A stretch of DNA of 5,278 bases from Saprospiraceae bacterium UBA2365 (GTDB taxonomy: Bacteria > Bacteroidota > Bacteroidia > Chitinophagales > Saprospiraceae). The stretch is from contig DDTL01000074.1 in assembly GCA_002344345.1 (NCBI GenBank), positions 1 to 5,278 of the forward strand, written 5' to 3'. The notes under the pieces are model-generated. The model made no database searches. It saw nothing but the letters and a program-made list of their open reading frames with translations, and was not told where the DNA came from. Positions 1 through 5,278 of the stretch are shown here, in pieces. How positions within the stretch are numbered: position 1 is the first letter of the stretch; each line of letters begins with the position of its first letter. Made by a program: the position numbers and the translations under genes.

Positions 1-136
1 TGTTAGCCTGTTAGTCTCTTGGAATTGACTGTGGACATAGAGCAAAAGACACCAAATTTGTGCTGGAATCAGCAGTTTTAGCGCTGTGTAAAAATCATCT
101 GCTAACAGACTTAAGACTGAAAGACTATTGAGCTAA
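1..136. repeat. Imperfect inverted-repeat intergenic segment at the left edge
   Basis: No gene is visible in the first 156 bases. Positions 3-17 match the reverse complement of 122-136 at 11 of 15 positions: TTAGC, four mismatches, then TAGTCT. A second, nested pair is CTGTTAG at 8-14 and CTAACAG at 102-108. Short AGAC units also recur at 107-110, 114-117 and 122-125, and TGTTAG occurs twice at 1-6 and 9-14, so the ends look like degenerate short-period repeats. The segment follows the stop of the 435-aa gene. It could be a small repeat element, a processing or termination structure, or simple-sequence decay. It may continue beyond the left edge. No GC-rich hairpin plus T-run typical of an intrinsic terminator was found. 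Confidence 0.35.
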
Positions 137-156
137 ACAATTACCTGACTTCTGTA

Positions 157-1464
157 TCAAAAACGCAGTCTGGTACCGATCCGGACCCCTGTTTTAAAAT
201 ATTTTTGTTCCAGCGGATAAGCTGTTTGGGTGATTGATTTCAAATTGAAATGCATCACCGGGGAAACAAACACTACCCATTTTTCATTGACTGGTATCAG
301 TGAATTGATGCCGAATATTCCGCTGACGGGAACTGTTTTGCTGAAAACTGATCCCGGGTTTTCATCCAGACTGAATGGTAAGCCATCATGGCCCAGAATT
401 TCGCCATTTTGCTTGAAATAAATATTAACAGAGATGCCTGAGTAAATTTCCATCAAGGTTCTTTTGACCGGAAATGAGTAACCCAGGAAAACCGGAACAT
501 CGAGAAAATGATAAGCATTGTATTTCCTTTTTTCCCAGCTTTTCGGTTCAAGGATGATTTTACTTCCGCTTATTTCTTCTATCGTCCCATCCGCATGGGT
601 AATGATCTCGACGATGTCATCAGTGATTTTTTCAACCAGGACCCGGTCTTTACTTTCAAACAATTCCGTCGTCCTGTAATAAACCAAACCGGTTCCGGCA
701 AACCAGCCTGAAGTGTGTTTCACACTGAATTGTCCACCAAACTGATAGGATTCAAGAGGCATTTCAGTTGCTTTCCTTTTTTCCCTGTACCAGGTATCAT
801 CCAGGCTTTTAGCGATCAGGAATTTTTTGGAGTAATCTGCGCCACCAAAAATATCCAGGCTGAATTTAAAAGGATTCAATTGGCCTTTAGGTGTTAATGC
901 AGGGGCATCAAAGGAGTGATTCAATAAAATGACGGGCTGGACCAGAGGGCTCAAATCAACTTTAGGGGTGGAGATAAATGTTATTTCCGGATTCTGATCA
1001 CTTACGGCGATAACAACAGCCTTCTCTGATCCAGCTGCCTCGTCATTTTCATCAACTGTATTAGAAATAGAGGAATATGACCTTTGTATGTTTTCAACAG
1101 GGTTTGATGAATTGGATTTAAACGTATTTTTTGTGTTTTGCGGAGCATCGCTTGTCGCTCCACTGTTTTTGGCGTACGCAACCGGTTTGGCGGAGTCCGG
1201 ATGGATCAGTTGCCCTTTTCTGCCGAAAAAGGATGTATCCTTGCTCACTAAAGCCTGGCTTTTGGCAGTCAGGTCCTGTTTATAGTCTACCATCAGAAAA
1301 ATCCCGGTTAAGACACTCAGGCTGACCAGCAGGAATACCGGCCACAATCTCCGCCGTGGTTTTTTGTTCAGCGATGGTTCTACCTTTTGCCAAAGCTCTT
1401 CAATATCCAGCGGAGCTTCGTGGTTTTCAAATATGTTTTTTATATGTTTTTCAAATGCATCCAT
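157..1464 (-). CDS. Membrane-anchored putative anti-sigma protein with C-terminal outer-membrane beta-barrel-like domain
   Basis: A 435-aa protein, last gene of the operon. Residues 1-35 are a short, charged, probably cytoplasmic head with an ENHEAPLDIEELWQKVEP stretch. This style of head (acidic, a conserved-looking Trp, then a transmembrane helix) is common in Bacteroidota proteins encoded just after ECF sigma factors. Residues 34-39 are basic (KKPRRR) and 40-59 form one hydrophobic helix, predicting an N-in topology. Residues 60-195 are a Ser/Asn/Thr-rich linker with no clear fold. Residues 196-435 show alternating aromatic/Gly strands (FSLDIFGGADYS at 201-212, GWFAGTGLVYY at 253-263, FLDVPVFLGYSF at 320-331, FKTGVRIGTRLRF at 423-435) and a terminal Phe, as in Bacteroidota small-barrel (OMP_b-brl) domains. 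Its ATG shares one base with the sigma stop, so translation is probably coupled. No good Shine-Dalgarno sequence precedes it. Sigma binding is inferred from position and topology; no classical FecR or RskA domain is recognised. Confidence 0.82.
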   Translation of the reverse strand: MDAFEKHIKNIFENHEAPLDIEELWQKVEPSLNKKPRRRLWPVFLLVSLSVLTGIFLMVDYKQDLTAKSQALVSKDTSFFGRKGQLIHPDSAKPVAYAKNSGATSDAPQNTKNTFKSNSSNPVENIQRSYSSISNTVDENDEAAGSEKAVVIAVSDQNPEITFISTPKVDLSPLVQPVILLNHSFDAPALTPKGQLNPFKFSLDIFGGADYSKKFLIAKSLDDTWYREKRKATEMPLESYQFGGQFSVKHTSGWFAGTGLVYYRTTELFESKDRVLVEKITDDIVEIITHADGTIEEISGSKIILEPKSWEKRKYNAYHFLDVPVFLGYSFPVKRTLMEIYSGISVNIYFKQNGEILGHDGLPFSLDENPGSVFSKTVPVSGIFGINSLIPVNEKWVVFVSPVMHFNLKSITQTAYPLEQKYFKTGVRIGTRLRF

Positions 1465-2003
1465 TATATGGCTACTTTTTCATAAATTGATAAATATTCA
1501 CGGAGCTGACTTTTTGCCCTGGCCAAAACAGCCCTTGAACTGCTTTCCTTCATGCCGAGCATGTCTCCTATATCTTTGTGTTTATACCCTTCAATGACAT
1601 ATAAATTGAATACATGCCTGTATAATTCTGGCAGTTTATTAATGGCAGTGAGCAGGTCATCCACATTGATCTTGTCCAGGACTTCCGGAACTTCCGTCCT
1701 GTCATCCTGGATCACATCATGCATGATTTCTTTTTTCTGATATGTTTTTCTCAGTTTTTGCAATGCAGCATTCACGGCAATCCTTCTGATCCAGGCCTTG
1801 AACGCGCCTATATCGGATTTGAATTCTCCAATGTGTGCATAGATCGAGATAAAAGCTTCCTGGAGTACATCCTTTGCTTCCTGATCATCCCTGGTATAAC
1901 GCTTGCAAATACCGAACAGATAGGAAGCATAGGTCTCCATGAGCAGCTTTTGGGCCCTCCTGTCATCATTTTGACACGCTATGATCATTTGTTGAATCTC
2001 CAC
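1464..2003 (-). CDS. ECF-type (sigma-70 family) RNA polymerase sigma factor
   Basis: A 179-aa protein of normal ECF length that would direct RNA polymerase core to a special promoter class. Region 2 spans about residues 22-88. Its core-binding segment DDQEAKDVLQEAFISIYAHI lies at 39-58, and the region 2.3/2.4 DNA-melting and -10-reading helix, FKAWIRRIAVNAALQKLRK, at 68-86. A linker at about 89-112 joins region 4 at 117-171, which contains INKLPELYRHVFNLYVIEGY, the helix-turn-helix (HKDIGDMLGMKESSSRAVLA) and a basic RAKSQLREYL end. No extra C-terminal domain is present. The gene lies between the lipoprotein and the putative anti-sigma gene, 17 nt after the first and overlapping the second by one base. 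The start given is a GTG. An ATG at 1988 (174 aa) has the better ribosome-binding site and may be the true start. Both products keep all of region 2. Its promoter targets cannot be read from the protein; a candidate motif lies at 3864-3889 and 4024-4049. Confidence 0.96.
   Translation of the reverse strand: MEIQQMIIACQNDDRRAQKLLMETYASYLFGICKRYTRDDQEAKDVLQEAFISIYAHIGEFKSDIGAFKAWIRRIAVNAALQKLRKTYQKKEIMHDVIQDDRTEVPEVLDKINVDDLLTAINKLPELYRHVFNLYVIEGYKHKDIGDMLGMKESSSRAVLARAKSQLREYLSIYEKVAI
1998..2001 (-). promoter_or_regulatory. Shine-Dalgarno-like GGAG favouring the downstream sigma start
   Basis: On the minus strand the sequence reads GGGGTGGAG, then ATTCAACAA, then ATG at 1988. The GGAG lies 9 nt before that ATG, while the upstream GTG at 2003 falls inside the G-rich run and has only an A-rich stretch before it. 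This favours initiation at the ATG (174 residues, starting MIIACQNDD) over the GTG (179 residues). Bacteroidota often do not use Shine-Dalgarno pairing, so the evidence is suggestive only. Confidence 0.4.
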
Positions 2004-2020
2004 CCCTAGTTTTTTTCTTT

Positions 2021-3787
2021 TTATTGTCTCAATGGTATACTGAACTTCATATACATCATGCCTTCCTCGTTGTTGTTGTTCTCATCCCTGGCCAAACCCT
2101 CGATTTTTCCCTGCATTATTTCATTTTCAACGTATTTTGAAATCTCGAGTTTGTAAGTAGAAAATGATGAGATATCTTTTGGAACCAAATTCGGTGCGTT
2201 TGGTAAAATCGGGAAAAAACTCAATACAAAATCTGCAGTAGATTGACCTGGCATCAGATAAATGCCTTCACCATGAAAATCCTTTACCCAGCATTCTATG
2301 CCGAATGCTTCAGATGCTGCGCTGAAAATCATATCATTATTGTCCAGATCCACCGTAACTTCTTCATTGAGGAGATACAAGTGATCATTGAACTGGAGCG
2401 AAATATATCCGTCCACCCTGTCACAAATCTTCCATTGACCCAATTGAACAGCCTGTCCCAGTAAAACATTAACATCCATGGTTGCCTGAATGTTGTGTTC
2501 GTAATCCACTGCTTCTAATTTTGCTTCATCGATGTTGCCACACATCCTGAACTGGCCGGCAACCTTGCCTTCGCTATCGGTTCTTAAAAAATACCGGTTG
2601 TTATCACTCGTCAGTAAAACGTAACCATTGGTGATTTTGTTTCCTTCGCAATCCAGCAAAAAACCACTGATCGGAATGGTTTTGCAAGCGTTGTTTTCCA
2701 CAAGCTGTTTATCGAATGTGACCTCGGCAGTGGCCGGGCCGATCGTTTCTTGTTTAACTAAGTAACCACAATCGTTGAGGATCTCTACAGTCAATGGTTT
2801 ATTGGCTGGTACATTTCCATAAAAGTTGCCTCCGTTATCTGTTGAAAGCTCGACTTTATCCAGACCTGACATGACAACCACAGAAAAATTCCTCAGACCG
2901 TTGCCGTCGGTCGCCGTCAGCGTACCTTTGAATGGAATGATATTTTGAGGATAAGCCATACACCAGCTTGAAATGCTGGAAAGATTGACTTCATAGCTTT
3001 GGGCTGATTGTTTGATGGCGTCTGAACTTTGTATCCAGGTATTCTTTTTGACGTCAAAATACCAGAATGGTACGGTGCTTTCCAAAATACCTTTATAATC
3101 TTCCGGAATATGATATTGCAATCTGGCTGTTTTGCCTTGTGCAAGTCTCAGTGCATTACCTTGTACATCAGTCATTTCCATCTGGATCACACCGATGGGT
3201 GAAAGTCCTTTGATCGTTTTGGCTGTGTCCAGTCCGGAAAGTTCGCCCGGGATCAGATTCAGGAAGTATTCATCTGAAATTTGGTGCTTTGACCAGGTCA
3301 GTCTGACTTCACCAGAATAATCTGTACCGTCATTTGAGTGAACGATGCTTCTGGGCGGTATGATCAGGGTGGTCTGTTTGCCCATATCAATTGTTGTTCC
3401 CGTAGTGGTAAAAAAGCTGACAGAATTGACCTTTTGGGACAGAATGATGGTTCTGAACATTTGCTGATTCAAGCGAGGGTAGACCGTTAGAATATTGCGT
3501 ACAAAACCATCTTTTGACGCGATGATCTGTGTTCCGAACCTGTTCGCCTGAATTTTGTCGAATTCGAAGTAGCCATTGGCGTCTGTTTTTACTTCGTAAT
3601 CGCGGATTTTGATCACGACATCCGGCACAGGCAGGCCAGATTCACTGACGACCTGTCCATATATGCTGGTAACCACCAATTCTGCCGGAGGATCGGTGAT
3701 GGGATCTTCATCCACAAAGATATCCACTTCCTTTCTGCAGGAAAACAGCAAGAGGAGAAGACAACTAAAAATCACCAATGGACGCAT
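2021..3787 (-). CDS. Multidomain lipoprotein with CarboxypepD_reg-like beta-sandwich modules
   Basis: A 588-aa exported lipoprotein, first gene of the sigma operon. The signal peptide is residues 1-16, with lipobox LFSC and the lipidated Cys at 17. RKE and an acidic/Pro stretch (VDIFVDEDPITDPP) follow; acidic residues soon after the Cys are compatible with surface export in Bacteroidota. Residues about 41-117 form a carboxypeptidase-D regulatory-like module (IYGQVVSESGLPVPDVVIKI, then TDANGYFEF). Residues about 120-280 are a beta-rich domain with IIPPRSIV, YSGEVRLTW, LIPGELSG and LRLAQGKTARLQYHIPED. This style of Bacteroidota surface domain recalls animal ZU5/FAM171-type extracellular modules, an impression rather than a verified match. 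Two more regulatory-like modules may lie at about 282-360 (TDNGGNFYG) and 371-455 (TDSEGKVAGQF). Residues 456-588 are beta-rich and unassigned. No catalytic motif is visible, so binding, scaffolding or sensing is more likely than an enzyme. The ATG is followed at once by a good signal peptide. No Shine-Dalgarno sequence is present. Confidence 0.9.
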   Translation of the reverse strand: MRPLVIFSCLLLLLFSCRKEVDIFVDEDPITDPPAELVVTSIYGQVVSESGLPVPDVVIKIRDYEVKTDANGYFEFDKIQANRFGTQIIASKDGFVRNILTVYPRLNQQMFRTIILSQKVNSVSFFTTTGTTIDMGKQTTLIIPPRSIVHSNDGTDYSGEVRLTWSKHQISDEYFLNLIPGELSGLDTAKTIKGLSPIGVIQMEMTDVQGNALRLAQGKTARLQYHIPEDYKGILESTVPFWYFDVKKNTWIQSSDAIKQSAQSYEVNLSSISSWCMAYPQNIIPFKGTLTATDGNGLRNFSVVVMSGLDKVELSTDNGGNFYGNVPANKPLTVEILNDCGYLVKQETIGPATAEVTFDKQLVENNACKTIPISGFLLDCEGNKITNGYVLLTSDNNRYFLRTDSEGKVAGQFRMCGNIDEAKLEAVDYEHNIQATMDVNVLLGQAVQLGQWKICDRVDGYISLQFNDHLYLLNEEVTVDLDNNDMIFSAASEAFGIECWVKDFHGEGIYLMPGQSTADFVLSFFPILPNAPNLVPKDISSFSTYKLEISKYVENEIMQGKIEGLARDENNNNEEGMMYMKFSIPLRQ

Positions 3788-3863
3788 AAAAAATGATATG
3801 TTTTTTTTAAATTTATAAAACCTTTATTCAATTATTATCCTCAAAATGTTTCAGATATTACCA

Positions 3864-3889
3864 TAATGCCGGTGGACGCTAAAACGTTA
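3864..3889 (-). promoter_or_regulatory. Candidate ECF-type promoter or operator upstream of the sigma operon
   Basis: Read on the minus strand, TAACGTTTTA (3889-3880) is followed after 11 nt by CATTA (3868-3864). The same bipartite arrangement, with identical spacing, faces the other way at 4024-4049. ECF promoters typically carry an AAC-containing -35 box and a short -10 box about 16-17 nt apart; here AAC and CATTA are 17 nt apart. A transcript starting just past CATTA would have a leader of roughly 70 nt before the lipoprotein ATG. Autoregulation by the sigma factor in this operon would fit but is inferred. Confidence 0.4.
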
Positions 3890-4023
3890 CAAATTAATCT
3901 GTTTTTTTTGAAAATTTCCTTAATCCTGTTTTGATTTTTAACATTTTCGGCGTTCATTCAGGGAAAGTATGTCATTCAAAAATACAGTTTACTAACCAAA
4001 ACGCGTATTTCGCAATTTTTTTA

Positions 4024-4049
4024 TAACGTTTTACCACTATTTTTCATTA
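4024..4049 (+). promoter_or_regulatory. Candidate ECF-type promoter or operator facing the surface-protein gene
   Basis: TAACGTTTTA at 4024-4033 is followed after 11 nt by CATTA at 4045-4049, mirroring the minus-strand copy at 3864-3889. The 10-base boxes are identical; the N11 spacers share only their second base (C). This copy points toward the gene at 4334, but would give a leader of about 280 nt, and the two candidate housekeeping promoters lie downstream of it. It could therefore be a secondary promoter or a binding site rather than the main start. Confidence 0.35.
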
Positions 4050-4104
4050 GATATCATAATCTTACCGTAATTTTGTGACATTATTTATTTTGGGTGTTAC
4101 TTCG

Positions 4105-4135
4105 ATTGAAAAATCAATCACAACGGATATTTTTG
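4105..4135 (+). promoter_or_regulatory. Candidate upstream Bacteroidota sigma-A-type promoter
   Basis: ATTG at 4105-4108 and TATTTTTG at 4128-4135 are separated by 19 nt. The -7 box matches TAnnTTTG fully and the -33 box matches three of four bases of TTTG. It lies about 50 nt upstream of the better match at 4157-4187 and faces the same gene. In AT-rich DNA a single -7 box is cheap, so the match could be accidental. Confidence 0.3.
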
Positions 4136-4156
4136 TTAAATTTATGTTCCGTGTTT

Positions 4157-4187
4157 TTTGATTTAATAAAATTATGTAATAGATTTG
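4157..4187 (+). promoter_or_regulatory. Bacteroidota sigma-A-type promoter, full consensus
   Basis: TTTG at 4157-4160, a 19-nt spacer, then TAGATTTG at 4180-4187 matches the established Bacteroidota promoter form (TTTG at -33, TAnnTTTG at -7) at every defined base and at the expected spacing. Transcription would begin near 4192-4195 and give a leader of about 140 nt before the ATG at 4334. A TTGCA-GA-TGCAA palindrome covers the predicted start, so the promoter may be repressible. Confidence 0.55.
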
Positions 4188-4189
4188 GA

Positions 4190-4201
4190 TTGCAGATGCA
4201 A
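4190..4201. promoter_or_regulatory. Palindrome at the predicted transcription start, possible operator
   Basis: TTGCA (4190-4194), GA, TGCAA (4197-4201) is a perfect 5-bp inverted repeat with a 2-nt centre. A 2-nt loop is too small for a stable RNA hairpin, so a dimeric DNA-binding protein site is the more natural reading. It overlaps the expected +1 of the 4157-4187 promoter. No regulator gene for it is seen in this window, and a chance palindrome is possible. Confidence 0.25.
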
Positions 4202-4333
4202 CTTCCGTGTATTGATAGTGCAGCGAAATTGTTTTCTTTGTAATCTTATTACTTATTAAACTATCCTTTTGCACTCAAAGAGCGTGTAATTTGAATTGAA
4301 CGATGAACCTTTAATTAACCAAAAAATAGTGAA

Positions 4334-5278
4334 ATGAGAATTTTTCTTGTCTTATTTTTTTCAATAACCATGTTGACCCTCCAGGCTCAGTTGGTCAACC
4401 AGGGAGGAACCATCACTGTTAAAAGCGGTGCCACTCTTGTGGTTGAAAGCAATCTTACCAACACCACCGGAAGCATCGTATTGGAAAGCGGTGCTACCCT
4501 GGAAATTACCGGAAATTTTACCAATCAGGCAACGATGAATTTCAATGCTGCATCTGAAGTCATTTTTACAGGCAGCAGTAATTCCCAGGTAACAAGCAGT
4601 GGTGGAACTTTTGGAAAGGTACGAGTGGATAAAACATCGGCCAATGTTGTATTGGCTGATGACATGATCATCAATGGGCAGCTGAATTTTGCCGGGACCA
4701 ATGCTAAAGTGGTGCTGGGAGGTAATGATCTGACGATGGGTAGCAGCAGTTCTGTTGCCGGAGCAGGTGGCAGTAATTATGTGGTAGCCACAGGTAGCGG
4801 AAGGTTTATCAAACCCATTTCAGCCAACAGCACATTGACCTTTGAAGTAGGGGACAACGATGTATCAACCAATTATTCTCCTTTGTCTGCAGCAATAACC
4901 GGGTCAGGATACAGCAGTGCAACCGTAGGCGTCAATCTGGTCAATGCCGTGCATCCGAATAAACCTGGCACGTCAAGTGACTACCTGACAAGGTACTGGA
5001 ATGTACTTGCAGGCGGGATCACCGGGTACAGCGCCAATTTAACCGGAACCTACATCGCAGGTAATGACGTGGTTGGAACTCAGTCATTGATCGACGGCGC
5101 CAGTTACAACGGAGCTGACTGGGATTATACCAATGCTGCTCACAGCGGCAGTACGGTCTCTTCCACAGCAACAAATACGGATATCGGATTTACGGGATTT
5201 AAGAAGGGAGATGTAGTCCTCAATCTGACAGCGTACATTGAAGGATATATGGACGGAGGATCAATGCGTCCGGTATTA
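4334..5278 (+). CDS. Secreted beta-strand-repeat surface protein, 3' end outside window
   Basis: An open frame with no stop before the right edge; 315 residues are visible. Residues 1-18 are a signal peptide (MRIFLVLFFSITMLTLQA) with probable cleavage at A18-Q19. There is no lipobox Cys, so the product is soluble or anchored by other means. Residues 21-140 are Gly/Ser/Thr/Asn-rich short strands resembling a beta-helix, with a clear internal repeat: SGATLVVESNLTN at 31-43 and SGATLEITGNFTN at 52-64, 21 residues apart. Residues 158-184 (FIKPIS, TLTFEVGD, NYSPLS) follow a pattern common in large Bacteroidota adhesin-like or type IX-secreted proteins. Near the edge, LNLTAYIEGYMDGGSMRP (296-313) resembles a recurrent segment of such proteins that precedes their C-terminal modules. 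A type IX sorting domain would be expected beyond the window but is not seen. The start is fixed by the signal peptide and an in-frame TAA at 4316. No Shine-Dalgarno sequence is present. Function is unknown; a surface or matrix role is likely. Confidence 0.88.
   Translation, partial: MRIFLVLFFSITMLTLQAQLVNQGGTITVKSGATLVVESNLTNTTGSIVLESGATLEITGNFTNQATMNFNAASEVIFTGSSNSQVTSSGGTFGKVRVDKTSANVVLADDMIINGQLNFAGTNAKVVLGGNDLTMGSSSSVAGAGGSNYVVATGSGRFIKPISANSTLTFEVGDNDVSTNYSPLSAAITGSGYSSATVGVNLVNAVHPNKPGTSSDYLTRYWNVLAGGITGYSANLTGTYIAGNDVVGTQSLIDGASYNGADWDYTNAAHSGSTVSSTATNTDIGFTGFKKGDVVLNLTAYIEGYMDGGSMRPVL

Larger units (their letters stand above)
3788..4333. other. AT-rich divergent intergenic regulatory region
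   Basis: These 546 bases separate the minus-strand sigma operon from the plus-strand surface-protein gene. No convincing gene is present. The region holds two outward-facing copies of TAACGTTTTA-N11-CATTA (3864-3889 and 4024-4049), two candidate Bacteroidota-type promoters facing the plus-strand gene (4105-4135 and 4157-4187), a TTGCA-GA-TGCAA palindrome at 4190-4201, a weak GTAAT-CTT-ATTAC inverted repeat at 4240-4252, and an AT-only palindrome TTAATTAA at 4311-4318. No well-spaced TTTG/TAnnTTTG pair faces the minus-strand operon, which makes the bipartite motif the leading promoter candidate there. No RNA gene or riboswitch was recognised. Confidence 0.7.

Noticed and set aside
70..92. CAGC...GCTG hairpin beyond the regulator stop as a terminator
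   Set aside because: The stem is only four pairs and is not followed, in the direction of transcription, by a T-run.
230..2009. Several plus-strand open frames of 60-96 codons opposite the sigma and regulator genes
   Set aside because: All are antisense to strongly supported coding sequence, none shows a coherent domain, and their Phe/Ser/Cys-rich composition is that of reverse-strand shadows.
2917..3144. A 75-codon minus-strand frame inside the lipoprotein gene
   Set aside because: It is a frame-shifted shadow of the lipoprotein coding sequence, without its own start signals or domain.
3977..3984. TATTTTTG on the minus strand, a perfect -7 box facing the sigma operon
   Set aside because: The nearest TTTG lies only 12 nt upstream and nothing TTTG-like sits at 19-21 nt, so it lacks the -33 partner. 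Single -7 boxes are frequent in AT-rich DNA.
4068..4075. TAATTTTG on the plus strand, another full -7 box
   Set aside because: The only nearby -33-like element is TTTC 22 nt upstream, a poorer match and spacing than the pairs at 4105-4135 and 4157-4187.
4240..4252. GTAAT-CTT-ATTAC inverted repeat in the leader
   Set aside because: The stem is five mostly A-T pairs with a 3-nt loop and no T-run; too weak to call a terminator or a riboswitch.
4062..4274. A 70-codon minus-strand open frame in the intergenic region
   Set aside because: It lies in AT-rich DNA, has no recognisable domain or signal, an Ile/Lys/Asn/Thr-rich composition expected of AT-rich noncoding sequence, and sits across the best plus-strand promoter candidates.

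Overview
The window looks like a piece of a Bacteroidota chromosome, perhaps from the Saprospiria/Chitinophagia side. This rests on protein style, not on a database match: an ECF sigma factor followed by a membrane-anchored protein with a Bacteroidota-type outer-membrane barrel domain, a lipoprotein with CarboxypepD_reg-like modules, a secreted repeat-rich surface protein, starts without Shine-Dalgarno sequences, and a perfect TTTG-N19-TAnnTTTG promoter.

Layout. Positions 1-156 hold no gene but carry an imperfect inverted repeat with ends near 3-17 and 122-136. From 3787 down to 157 lies a tight three-gene operon on the minus strand. In transcription order it encodes a 588-aa surface-type lipoprotein (3787-2021), a 179-aa ECF sigma factor (2003-1464) after a 17-nt gap, and a 435-aa protein (1464-157) joined to the sigma gene by a TAATG stop/start overlap. 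Positions 3788-4333 are an AT-rich divergent intergenic region. From 4334 a plus-strand gene for a secreted, beta-strand-repeat surface protein runs off the right edge with 315 codons visible.

How the genes may work together (inference). The 435-aa protein has a short cytoplasmic head, one inner-membrane segment, a low-complexity periplasmic linker of about 135 residues, and a C-terminal domain that reads as an outer-membrane beta-barrel. As the partner of the sigma factor it would be an anti-sigma regulator that could reach from cytoplasm to outer membrane in one chain. The lipoprotein encoded first in the operon is a candidate surface or periplasmic partner.

The intergenic region carries a bipartite motif, TAACGTTTTA-N11-CATTA, in two copies. 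Each faces outward toward one of the divergent genes, and the AAC-to-CATTA spacing of 17 nt resembles an ECF promoter. If real, the sigma factor would drive its own operon and the divergent surface-protein gene. The surface-protein gene also has one or two candidate housekeeping-type promoters.
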